DNA of 5,146 nt from Candidatus Bathyarchaeota archaeon (GTDB lineage Archaea; Thermoproteota; Bathyarchaeia; Bathyarchaeales; Bathyarchaeaceae): positions 753,329 to 758,474 of the forward strand of contig CP070709.1 in NCBI GenBank assembly GCA_020350305.1. Direction: 5' to 3'. A model generated the notes under the pieces. That model worked only from the letters and a program-made list of their open reading frames with translations, was not told the origin of the DNA and did no database searches. This document shows positions 1 through 5,146 of this stretch, one piece after another (the first letter of the stretch is position 1; every line of letters starts with the position of its first letter). Made by a program: the position numbers and the translations under genes.

Positions 1-129
1 AAGAAGCAGGGCTCTGAGGAATATGAAAAAGTAAGGCAAATTTGTAGGACAAAATGTAAATTTACAACCTGGCAATTTCATCACTGGCTAATTGATGAAG
101 GATATTTAATCGTTAAAACTGAAAGATAA
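1..129 (+). CDS. C-terminal end of an unknown protein (partial)
   Basis: An open frame enters at base 1 and closes with TAA at 127-129, giving 42 residues with no start in view. The visible tail is rich in Lys, Arg, Cys, Trp and His. It contains a stretch reading TTWQFHHWLIDEGYLIVK, which could be the last helix and wing of a winged-helix DNA-binding fold; this is only an impression from residue pattern. I do not recognise the family. The gene converges on the tRNA-Ser gene on the other strand, with 131 bp between them and no clear T-rich terminator. The missing 5' part lies left of the window. It could also be a chance open frame, but its composition looks like protein. Confidence 0.55.
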   Translation, partial: KKQGSEEYEKVRQICRTKCKFTTWQFHHWLIDEGYLIVKTER

Positions 130-260
130 ATTCACGCATGTGTAGCCACCGTTGGACAAACATCGATAACGACCTAATCAATAGAGAAAGTTACACAATG
201 CTTTGTTCATGGTGAAGAAACGGTTCTTTGCACGCATTGCTTAGCCCATTCTGAACAATT
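130..260. other. Gene-free gap with nested inverted repeats
   Basis: No coding frame or RNA gene is recognisable. An inner inverted repeat AAGAA (215-219) and TTCTT (224-228) closes a four-base ACGG loop, and an outer pair CAATGC (196-201) and GCATTG (234-239) encloses it. The hairpin could sit at the convergent end of the left-hand gene and the tRNA transcript. Neither strand has a T run after it, so it is not a typical terminator. Confidence 0.3.
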
Positions 261-311
261 TGGCGCCGGGGGTGGGATTCGAACCCACGCGGCCCAAAAG
301 GACCACAGGCT

Positions 312-322
312 TTCTAAGCCAA
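312..322 (-). other. tRNA-Ser intron 3 (canonical 37/38, 11 nt)
   Basis: This is a minimal intron, TTGGCTTAGAA, lying between G37 (323) and A38 (311). The central helix is CTGG (328-325) with TTAG (317-314), two Watson-Crick and two G-T pairs. The bulges are AG|T (324-322) and AA|A (313-311). The outer helix is the anticodon stem itself, and the inner end is only the four-base loop TGGC with no inner helix. Eleven nucleotides is close to the smallest size such a motif can have. Without removal, the anticodon loop would be 18 nt long. Confidence 0.85.
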
Positions 323-330
323 CTCCAGGC

Positions 331-353
331 GTGAGCTTCTTTTCAGGTCGAAT
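331..353 (-). other. tRNA-Ser intron 2 (position 29/30, 23 nt)
   Basis: This intron interrupts the 5' strand of the anticodon stem between G29 (354) and G30 (330). The bulge-helix-bulge motif is complete. The outer helix is TAGG (363-360) with CCTG (329-326), including one T-G pair. The central helix is GAGC (359-356) with GCTC (336-333), all Watson-Crick. The bulges are AG|A (355-353) and AC|G (332-330), and the inner helix is TTC/GAA (352-350 with 339-337) around a 10-nt loop. Its layout (1+3+10+3+4+2) is the same as that of intron 1, although the sequences differ. Position 29/30 is a known non-canonical archaeal intron site. Removal creates the perfect CAGGC/GCCTG anticodon stem. Confidence 0.9.
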
Positions 354-368
354 CTGCTCCCTACCTGA

Positions 369-391
369 TTTCCCGCATTCGACGTGCTGCT
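369..391 (-). other. tRNA-Ser intron 1 (D-loop, 23 nt)
   Basis: This stretch splits the D loop after G15 (392); exon 2 resumes at T368. It forms a strict bulge-helix-bulge motif. The central four-pair helix is TCCT (397-394) with GGGA (374-371), including one T-G pair. The bulges are AG|A (393-391) and AA|T (370-368). The inner helix is GCA/TGC (390-388 with 377-375) closing a 10-nt loop, and the short outer helix is TG/CA (399-398 with 367-366). Cutting between the second and third base of each bulge restores a normal D arm. The exon TCCT that forms the central helix is the 5' strand of the D stem, so the D stem cannot form until this intron is gone. Confidence 0.88.
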
Positions 392-467
392 CTAGGACAC
401 CCCGGCTTATCTCAGTCTTAGAATAAAGGGTTCGCTGCCATTTTTAGGCTTTTTGAAAACAATGGGG

Positions 468-1475
468 TCATTTGTGGATTTGCCATTTTTTGGGATAGAC
501 GCCACGTGGCATTAATACTCGTTGTGTTTTTGCGACGAATCCATGGTCTTTCTCTATGATGTATTCTGTGGATTCTAACGCTTTTGCAAGTGCAACAGCT
601 TCGCCTTTCTGTGTAAACACAGTAACTGCATCATTTGGATATATCTTTGTTTCCAGTGCTAAGACGCCTGGGGCTGCTAGGTTGGCTCCGTGGCAAATGG
701 CACCTACGGTCGAGTCGCGTATGATGATTTTCGGTAGCAGCTGTAAGGATTTTTCCATTGGCTGTATAAATCTGCGAAGATATTTTTCGTCTTTGGTTTC
801 TTGGTATTGTGCATAGAAGTATGATACGTCGTGCAGTGTGACGAGGCTGTTATCTTCGGTGAGTGCCCCTGACCTTGTTCTGCGTAATTCTTGCATGTGG
901 GCTCCGCAGCCTAAGGCTTCGCCTATATCATGGCTGAGTTTGCGTATGTATGTTCCTGCTTCGCAGCCTACTTGGAAAAGTATGTTGCGGTCTTTGATTT
1001 CGAGGAGGTTTAGGTAGTAGATTTTGCGAGTTCTTAGCCGGCGTTTGACTGAGGACCGGATTGGCGGCCTTTGATAGATTGCTCCTACGAATTCGTTTAG
1101 AACGGATTCAGCTCGGTCTTCTGGGACTTCAGAGTGAAGTCTTGTTACACAGATGTATTCTTTACCTGAGAGGAGGAGAGCTTGGATTATTTTTGTGGCT
1201 TCTTCTAGGACGATGGGGAGGATGCCGGTTACTTTAGGGTCTAGTGTTCCGCCGTGGCCAACGTGTTGAATGTTTATGAGACGTTTTGTCCAAGCTGTGA
1301 CTTCGTGGCTTGAAGGCCCAGGTGGTTTGTCTAGGTTTATTACTCCAAACTTGATGTAATCTTCGAGAGGTCTTTCGTCTGGGCTATAGCCGTAATCTGT
1401 ATTGGTTTCTCCCTCAGCCTTCACAACGAGTTTTCTTTCGACTTCCCACGGTGGCATGATTCTCTGCATATCCAT
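468..1475 (-). CDS. truB: Archaeal Cbf5/TruB tRNA and rRNA pseudouridine synthase
   Basis: Catalytic subunit of the H/ACA ribonucleoprotein, which turns uridine into pseudouridine in rRNA at sites chosen by guide RNAs. The archaeal enzyme can also make pseudouridine-55 in tRNA without a guide. The 335 residues match the archaeal Cbf5 length. Visible landmarks are GVINLDKPPGPSSHEV (about 44-59), the catalytic motif GHGGTLDP (73-80, catalytic Asp79), RPPIRSSVKRRLRTRKIYY (136-154), EAGTYIRKLSHDIG (172-185) and LRRTRSG (197-203). A C-terminal PUA domain runs from about 249 to 325 (PKIIIRDS through VLMPRG). The chosen ATG at 1475 has no Shine-Dalgarno sequence but lies about 28-36 bp from a TATA-like box, which fits a leaderless message. 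Met3 and Met7 are alternative starts. It is divergent from pyrG, and the tRNA-Ser gene follows downstream. All key residues are present. Confidence 0.96.
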   Translation of the reverse strand: MDMQRIMPPWEVERKLVVKAEGETNTDYGYSPDERPLEDYIKFGVINLDKPPGPSSHEVTAWTKRLINIQHVGHGGTLDPKVTGILPIVLEEATKIIQALLLSGKEYICVTRLHSEVPEDRAESVLNEFVGAIYQRPPIRSSVKRRLRTRKIYYLNLLEIKDRNILFQVGCEAGTYIRKLSHDIGEALGCGAHMQELRRTRSGALTEDNSLVTLHDVSYFYAQYQETKDEKYLRRFIQPMEKSLQLLPKIIIRDSTVGAICHGANLAAPGVLALETKIYPNDAVTVFTQKGEAVALAKALESTEYIIEKDHGFVAKTQRVLMPRGVYPKKWQIHK

Positions 1476-1493
1476 CCAGTAAAGTGGAAGGTG

Positions 1494-1520
1494 TTAGGAT
1501 AGCTAAAAGGATTAGGATAG
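1494..1520. repeat. 9-bp direct repeat flanking the cbf5 TATA box
   Basis: TTAGGATAG occurs exactly at 1494-1502 and again at 1512-1520, 18 bp apart start to start. The 9 bp between them (CTAAAAGGA) hold the TATA-like box of cbf5. A longer imperfect frame, GTGT at 1491-1494 and ACAC at 1524-1527, surrounds the pair. The arrangement resembles a two-site operator placed over a core promoter. No regulator can be named from the sequence. Confidence 0.6.
1503..1511 (-). promoter_or_regulatory. Putative TATA box for cbf5/truB
   Basis: On the minus strand this reads TCCTTTTAG. It lies 28-36 bp upstream of the cbf5 ATG, the usual distance for a leaderless archaeal transcript, and that gene lacks a Shine-Dalgarno sequence. 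A second candidate, CTTATAA at 1547-1541 on the same strand, would give a leader of about 40 nt. Both are matches by eye to a loose consensus. Confidence 0.4.
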
Positions 1521-1650
1521 AATACACAGTTGAGAGGAGATTATAAGCGATATCTCAAAGCGGGCCAGACGTTCAAATCTCACATCAGAAACTTAAGCCT
1601 CTACTCAAACTCTCACAAGAATGATTATCTTCCGCAAAAGCGCACAAAAG

Positions 1651-1659
1651 AATTTTAAT
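1651..1659 (+). promoter_or_regulatory. Putative TATA box for pyrG
   Basis: AATTTTAAT, preceded by the purine-rich CACAAAAG as a possible BRE. A transcript would start near 1680-1684, leaving a leader of about 18 nt that contains GAGG (1689-1692), a ribosome-binding site seven bases before ATG 1700. Nothing else in 1560-1699 looks like a better core promoter. Confidence 0.45.
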
Positions 1660-1699
1660 CAGAACCGTAGCTTATGGTGTGTTATTGCGAGGCCCCATG

Positions 1700-3325
1700 A
1701 TGGCAAAGTTTGTCTTCGTAACGGGCGGCGTGCTCTCTTCCGTAGGCAAAGGCATCTTGACCTCATCTATCGGAAAAATGCTTCAAACCAGAGGCTACAA
1801 AGTCACTGTGATAAAGATGGACCCCTACGTCAACGTAGACGCAGGCACAATGAACCCCTACATTCACGGAGAAGTCTACGTAACAGAGGACGGAGGAGAA
1901 GCAGACCTCGACCTCGGCGGATACGAGAGATTTCTAAACCTCAACCTTCCCAAGGTGAACAATATCACAACCGGACAGATATACCAGACGGTTATCAACA
2001 AGGAACGTCGAGGCAACTTCCTAGGCAAGTGCGTCCAAATAGTCCCCCACGTCACCAACGAAATTAAACGTCGAATCCGCTTAGTCGCGAAACGATCAAA
2101 GGTTGATGTCGTCTTAACCGAGTGTGGAGGCACAGTCGGGGACATAGAAGGACTACCCTTAATCGAAGCAATGCGTCAAATGCGCCTAGAAGAGGGGTTC
2201 CAGAACACATTATACGTTCACGTGGCCCTCATCCCCATCCTAAATGTCACTGGCGAGATGAAGACAAAACCTCTCCAACACAGCGTAAACGAACTACGCC
2301 GAATCGGTATCCAACCAGACACAATCGTAGCCCGATGCAGAAAAATGATTGACTCCGAAGCCCTCCGAAAGATAGCGCTGTTCGGCACAATTCCAGAAAA
2401 TGCGGTGTTCTGCTCGTACAACGTTCCCTCCATCTACCAAGTCCCGCTGATCTTGGACAAGCAGGGCATGGGCAGATATATTTGCGAGCGATTGGGCATA
2501 GCACAGCGGAGACCAAAATGGAGAGAATGGAAACGATTTGTAGATTCTATTGAAAACCCACGTTTTGAGGTAAAAATAGGATTAGTCGGCAAATATACAA
2601 GCTTAACCGACAGCTACGTAAGTATGAACGAGGCACTGCGACATGGAGGAGCCGCCTGCCAAGCTCACATTTCAATAGACTACATGGCGGCAGAACAACT
2701 TGAGCGAAATCCAAGCAAACTGGAATTGCTCAAAAATTGCGATGGAATTTTCGTTCCCTACGGTTTCGGCCCCAGAGGAACAGAAGGGAAGATGAAGGCG
2801 ATTCGTTTCGCACGTGAAAACGACATGCCCTTTTTAGGAATTTGCCTAGGCTTTCAATTGGCAATCGTAGAGTTCGCTCGTAACGCATGCGGACTGGAAG
2901 ACGCAAGCAGTGTTGAAGTCAACCCAAACACCCCAAATCCTGTGGTTGATTTGATGCCTGAACAGCGAGGCATCGAATCCAAGGGAGCAACAATGCGGTT
3001 AGGCGCACACAAAGTCAAAATCAAAAAAGGCACGTTGGCGCACAAACTCTACGGGGCAGAAGAAATTTATGAACGTCACCGCCACAGATGGGAAGTCAAC
3101 CGAGATTACTGGAAAGTCTTACAAAAGCATGGACTGGTATTCTCAGGCAAAAGTCCAGATGGCAGGAGAATAGAGATTCTGGAACTACCAGACAAATTCT
3201 TTTTCTTCGCCTCACAGTTCCACGGAGAGTTCAAAAGCCGCCCAGGCCGACCAGACCCAGAATATTACGGCTTTGTCAGAGCATGCCTAGACAGAAAGCT
3301 AGGAAATACAAAACCAGGATTTTAG
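1700..3325 (+). CDS. pyrG: CTP synthase (glutamine-hydrolysing)
   Basis: Makes CTP from UTP, ATP and glutamine, the last step of pyrimidine nucleotide synthesis, in the cytosol. The 541 residues match the family length (about 535-550). The N-terminal synthetase domain (1 to about 268) shows FVFVTGGVLSSVGKG with Lys17, KMDPYVNVDAGTMNP, EDGGEADLDLGGYERF with Asp71, TECGGTVGDIEG and KTKPLQHSV. The class I glutaminase domain (about 290-530) has Cys382 in FLGICLGFQ and His508/Glu510 in QFHGEF, so the catalytic triad is complete. Several usually constant positions are changed (PYGFG, FHGEF, LGGYERF, KPLQ). ATG 1700 is chosen because GAGG lies seven bases upstream and MAKFVFVTGG matches the family start; ATG 1697 and GTG 1679 are in-frame alternatives. 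The stop abuts the next gene. Codons end in C or A more often than in the neighbouring genes. Confidence 0.96.
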   Translation: MAKFVFVTGGVLSSVGKGILTSSIGKMLQTRGYKVTVIKMDPYVNVDAGTMNPYIHGEVYVTEDGGEADLDLGGYERFLNLNLPKVNNITTGQIYQTVINKERRGNFLGKCVQIVPHVTNEIKRRIRLVAKRSKVDVVLTECGGTVGDIEGLPLIEAMRQMRLEEGFQNTLYVHVALIPILNVTGEMKTKPLQHSVNELRRIGIQPDTIVARCRKMIDSEALRKIALFGTIPENAVFCSYNVPSIYQVPLILDKQGMGRYICERLGIAQRRPKWREWKRFVDSIENPRFEVKIGLVGKYTSLTDSYVSMNEALRHGGAACQAHISIDYMAAEQLERNPSKLELLKNCDGIFVPYGFGPRGTEGKMKAIRFARENDMPFLGICLGFQLAIVEFARNACGLEDASSVEVNPNTPNPVVDLMPEQRGIESKGATMRLGAHKVKIKKGTLAHKLYGAEEIYERHRHRWEVNRDYWKVLQKHGLVFSGKSPDGRRIEILELPDKFFFFASQFHGEFKSRPGRPDPEYYGFVRACLDRKLGNTKPGF

Positions 3326-4216
3326 ATGAGAAAGGATAGCGCATTGGTACATATTGTTTTATCCAGATTTGGCGAGGTTTCCGATAAAGAAATAAATCGT
3401 GTTCTCAAGGTTATGGAAGAGTGTTATTGTCGATTGGAGCCTCATGAGGTTGAGCTAGTTGATTTATTCGTGTTTGAACGGTCTTCGTCGGTTGAGGCTT
3501 TCTTAACAAAGGAATTTCAACGAGTCGGTGTTGTGTCTGCGCCGTTTGATGAATTGTTTTTCGCGACGCATGACGCTTGGTGCGGAACACCTCGAATCAC
3601 TCTCTGTTTTGAGAAGATGAGGAAGTTGCCAAAGCTGGTTCAGATAGGAGGAGTTCGACACGAAGTAGGGCACTCGGTTTTGCACGGTAGCCTTTGCTAT
3701 TATCTTCTTCCATTTTCTCCTACGTTATTGAAGCTCATTAGCCGCTTCAACCTCTCACGGGAGTACGCGACAAATGTGCTTTACTTAATATCCATCGCCG
3801 CGAAAGATTATGAGGTTTCCCACCTCCTTTGTGAGCGAGGCTATGTGGAGGATCAAGTAGCCTACGCGAAGTACTTATTGACGGTTTCAGAAAGTGACGT
3901 GCTTTCTTGGGAGATGTCACAAGGCAGACCACTGCTAGAAATCCTATGCTTAATCTCATGCCTCAAGACAGCTGGGTGTTCTATGCCTTTATTGCCTGAC
4001 AAAGCGTTTTGCAAAGAAATGAAACATCGTCTCGAGGAAAGTTTGTCTTATCTCCCCGTAGACCACCGTGCTCTTCTTCTGGAAGTAGTTTGGGAAGGCT
4101 TCTCGTCTTTCGGAACTGACACTTTTGATAACGTTAATAACATGGTACGCAAGTGCAAGTTAATTTTCGAAAAAGCATTCGGTAAATGTGAGAATTCAGT
4201 GCCAAGTAAAATATAA
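3326..4216 (+). CDS. Unknown protein with an HEVGH zinc-hydrolase-like motif
   Basis: A 296-residue protein whose family I do not recognise. Its clearest feature is GGVRHEVGHSVLHG (108-121), which contains HExxH (His112, Glu113, His116), the zinc-binding and catalytic signature of many metallopeptidases. About 47 residues on, KDYEVSH (160-166) offers Glu163 or His166 as a possible third metal ligand, a spacing seen in gluzincin-type enzymes. The N-terminal 105 residues are mixed helix and strand, and the C-terminal part (about 170-290) looks helical and Leu-rich. No signal peptide or strong membrane segment is evident, though 119-155 is fairly hydrophobic. Its ATG follows the pyrG TAG with no gap, and AGGA at 3316-3319 may serve as ribosome-binding site. 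It is therefore likely co-transcribed and translationally coupled with pyrG. Peptidase activity is inference from one motif. Confidence 0.85.
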   Translation: MRKDSALVHIVLSRFGEVSDKEINRVLKVMEECYCRLEPHEVELVDLFVFERSSSVEAFLTKEFQRVGVVSAPFDELFFATHDAWCGTPRITLCFEKMRKLPKLVQIGGVRHEVGHSVLHGSLCYYLLPFSPTLLKLISRFNLSREYATNVLYLISIAAKDYEVSHLLCERGYVEDQVAYAKYLLTVSESDVLSWEMSQGRPLLEILCLISCLKTAGCSMPLLPDKAFCKEMKHRLEESLSYLPVDHRALLLEVVWEGFSSFGTDTFDNVNNMVRKCKLIFEKAFGKCENSVPSKI

Positions 4217-4218
4217 TA
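4208..4218 (+). promoter_or_regulatory. Putative TATA box for the membrane-protein gene
   Basis: AAAATATAATA overlaps the last codons and stop of the preceding gene. It would place a transcript start near 4240, about 25 nt before ATG 4266. This is the most TATA-like string in the area, but a stop codon in an A-rich context can produce it by chance. Confidence 0.35.
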
Positions 4219-4265
4219 TGCAGTAAGTGTTATCTGCTTCTATTCGCGCGCTGGTGTAGCAACAA

Positions 4266-5146
4266 ATGGTGTTAGAAAGGCGTACAGTGATAACAAAGTC
4301 CATTCCATTTCTGCTCATCGGCCTATTGGTTTTTGTTTGTTACCTGTACTTCTTCGTCGACATACCCGAGATGATAGCAACTATTCAAAGCGTCAATCCT
4401 TTCTATTACTCGCTGGCGATAATTGCTTTGTTGTTAGACATGCTTTTCTACGCCCTGACTTGGCATTATTTCTTGCTTCCTCTCTCGGTGAAAACCTCCT
4501 TTAAGAAGACTTTTCTTTTCGTTTGGATTGGAGCTTTCGTTGACATTCTAGTTCCAGCGGAGTCAGTTAGCGGAGACGTTTCTAAAGCTTATTTAATGTC
4601 CAAAGAAACAGGCAAAAACACTGGAAGAGTTGCAGCGTCCGTTGTAAGCCATAGAATCCTCTCATCTACAGTAACCCTAGGAAGTCTGATCATCGGCTCT
4701 CTCTCATTCCTAGTTTTAAGACACAAAATCCCCGGGTTTATCCTAAACCTAATACTACTCGTATCCTTTGGCACGACGGTTACACTGGTTTTCCTGTTCC
4801 TTCTATGCTTCAAAGAACACATGACCCGCAAAATAACCGATTCTTTGCTGAGACTGATTGCGTATATTTCTAGAGGTCGCTGGCGTTTAACCAGTTTAAG
4901 GTCTGAAGCACGGAGAGCTTTGAAGGCTTTTCATCAGGCAATTGATGTCTTAGGTGCGCATCCTACGAGCTTGGTTCCACCAGTGATTTTTTCGATAGTA
5001 TCTTGGCTCTTCAGTTTGCTTATATCTCTGCTGGTTTTTCTCTCTCTTGGTTACCCGTTCAGTTTCAGCGTAATAGTTACCGTGGTTACCGTGTATTCCA
5101 TCAGTTGCGCAATTCAAGTTGTACCCGCAGGAATCCCCGCAGAAGT
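4266..5146 (+). CDS. Flippase-like integral membrane protein (LPG synthase TM-region family), 3' end cut
   Basis: The frame opens after TAG at 4257-4259 and stays open to the window edge, giving 293 residues; the C-terminus is missing. Hydrophobic segments lie near residues 13-31, 47-66, 83-97, 135-152, 158-181, 236-260 and 266-285. A Lys/Arg-rich, amphipathic stretch lies at about 182-225. The motif PAESVSGDVSKAYL (97-110) and the run ending VVPAGIPAE (285-293) are typical of the flippase-like family that shares the transmembrane domain of lysylphosphatidylglycerol synthase. In archaea, relatives are thought to act in lipid-linked sugar or polar-lipid handling at the cell membrane; the substrate is unknown here. 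ATG 4266 is the first start. GTG 4287 is an alternative with a GAAAGG purine run six bases upstream (4275-4280). It follows the previous gene by 49 bp. Confidence 0.85.
   Translation, partial: MVLERRTVITKSIPFLLIGLLVFVCYLYFFVDIPEMIATIQSVNPFYYSLAIIALLLDMLFYALTWHYFLLPLSVKTSFKKTFLFVWIGAFVDILVPAESVSGDVSKAYLMSKETGKNTGRVAASVVSHRILSSTVTLGSLIIGSLSFLVLRHKIPGFILNLILLVSFGTTVTLVFLFLLCFKEHMTRKITDSLLRLIAYISRGRWRLTSLRSEARRALKAFHQAIDVLGAHPTSLVPPVIFSIVSWLFSLLISLLVFLSLGYPFSFSVIVTVVTVYSISCAIQVVPAGIPAE

Larger units (their letters stand above)
261..406 (-). tRNA. tRNA-Ser(GGA) with three introns and encoded CCA
   Basis: Read leftward from 406, the acceptor stem GCCGGGG (406-400) pairs with CCCCGGC (271-265). The discriminator is G (264) and CCA is encoded (263-261). 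The T arm is GTGGG-TTCGAAT-CCCAC (288-272). A long variable arm GGTCC-TTTT-GGGCC (304-291) together with G73 marks a class II tRNA-Ser. Removing three introns (391-369, 353-331, 322-312) gives a D arm TCCTAG|TCAGGTAGGGA with G18G19. It also gives a perfect five-pair anticodon stem CAGGC/GCCTG around loop CTGGAGA, with U33 and anticodon GGA, reading UCC/UCU. Mature length is 86 nt plus CCA, normal for archaeal tRNA-Ser. The introns sit after G15 (D loop), at 29/30 and at the canonical 37/38. The gene lies 61 bp downstream of cbf5 on the same strand. No convincing separate TATA box is visible; TTTATT at 427-422 is too close to the gene. Confidence 0.93.

Noticed and set aside
314..316. Anticodon AGA in the loop between GGC and GCC (320-308)
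   Set aside because: An A at position 34 is not expected in archaeal tRNAs, the stem would have mismatches, and this segment is explained as the 3' strand of intron 3.
348..350. Anticodon CGA in tRNA-Ser, preceded by T at 351
   Set aside because: It lies inside intron 2. Using it leaves a pyrimidine after the anticodon, a mismatch in the stem and no bulge-helix-bulge motif, while the GGA solution pairs perfectly.
421..427. TTTATTC on the minus strand as a tRNA promoter
   Set aside because: It is only 15-21 bp from the mature 5' end, so the transcript would start inside the tRNA.
1537..1556. Inverted repeat GAGAT/ATCTC near the second cbf5 TATA candidate
   Set aside because: Only five pairs around a 10-base loop, which is easily expected by chance, and nothing else supports an operator there.
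1571..1579. T-loop-like string GTTCAAATC suggesting a second tRNA
   Set aside because: The flanking bases do not form a T stem, and no acceptor or anticodon arm can be found around it.
1679..1699. Upstream starts of pyrG: GTG 1679 and ATG 1697
   Set aside because: GTG 1679 adds seven residues not seen in the family and lies about where the transcript should begin. ATG 1697 sits only four bases after GAGG. ATG 1700 has better spacing.
1876..2516. Antisense and shifted open frames inside pyrG
   Set aside because: They overlap a clear CTP synthase gene, show no recognisable motifs and look like by-products of its codon composition.
4589..4831. Minus-strand open frame inside the membrane-protein gene
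   Set aside because: It lies entirely opposite a frame with strong transmembrane and family motifs and has no protein-like features of its own.

Overview
The window is a piece of an archaeal chromosome. Three independent signs agree on this: a tRNA-Ser gene interrupted by introns that fold into bulge-helix-bulge motifs, an archaeal-type Cbf5/TruB pseudouridine synthase with a PUA domain, and TATA-like boxes in place of bacterial promoters. The exact lineage cannot be fixed by eye. A member of the TACK side (Bathyarchaeia-like) is my guess from the protein flavour and the three-intron tRNA, and it is inference only.

Layout, left to right. Bases 1-129 hold the last 42 codons of an unknown protein on the + strand. 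Bases 130-260 hold no gene. Bases 261-406 (- strand) are a tRNA-Ser(GGA) gene with encoded CCA. I can resolve it into an 86-nt mature tRNA plus three introns of 23, 23 and 11 nt. Just upstream of it on the same strand is cbf5/truB (468-1475), the catalytic subunit of the H/ACA pseudouridylation complex. A 224-bp divergent promoter region (1476-1699) separates it from pyrG (1700-3325, + strand), a CTP synthase with intact catalytic residues but several changes in usually constant motifs. pyrG's stop codon is followed with no gap by a gene of unknown function (3326-4216) carrying an HEVGH zinc-hydrolase-like motif. After 49 bp a multi-pass membrane protein of the flippase-like (LPG synthase transmembrane region) family begins at 4266 and runs off the right edge.

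The genes form two transcription directions. Leftward: cbf5 followed by tRNA-Ser, both serving RNA maturation and translation, perhaps on one transcript. Rightward: pyrG with its directly abutting partner, then the membrane protein, which seems to have its own TATA box inside the end of the preceding gene. No CRISPR array, insertion sequence or other mobile element was seen. The most notable thing in the window is the tRNA: its second intron must be removed before the fold needed to splice the third can form.
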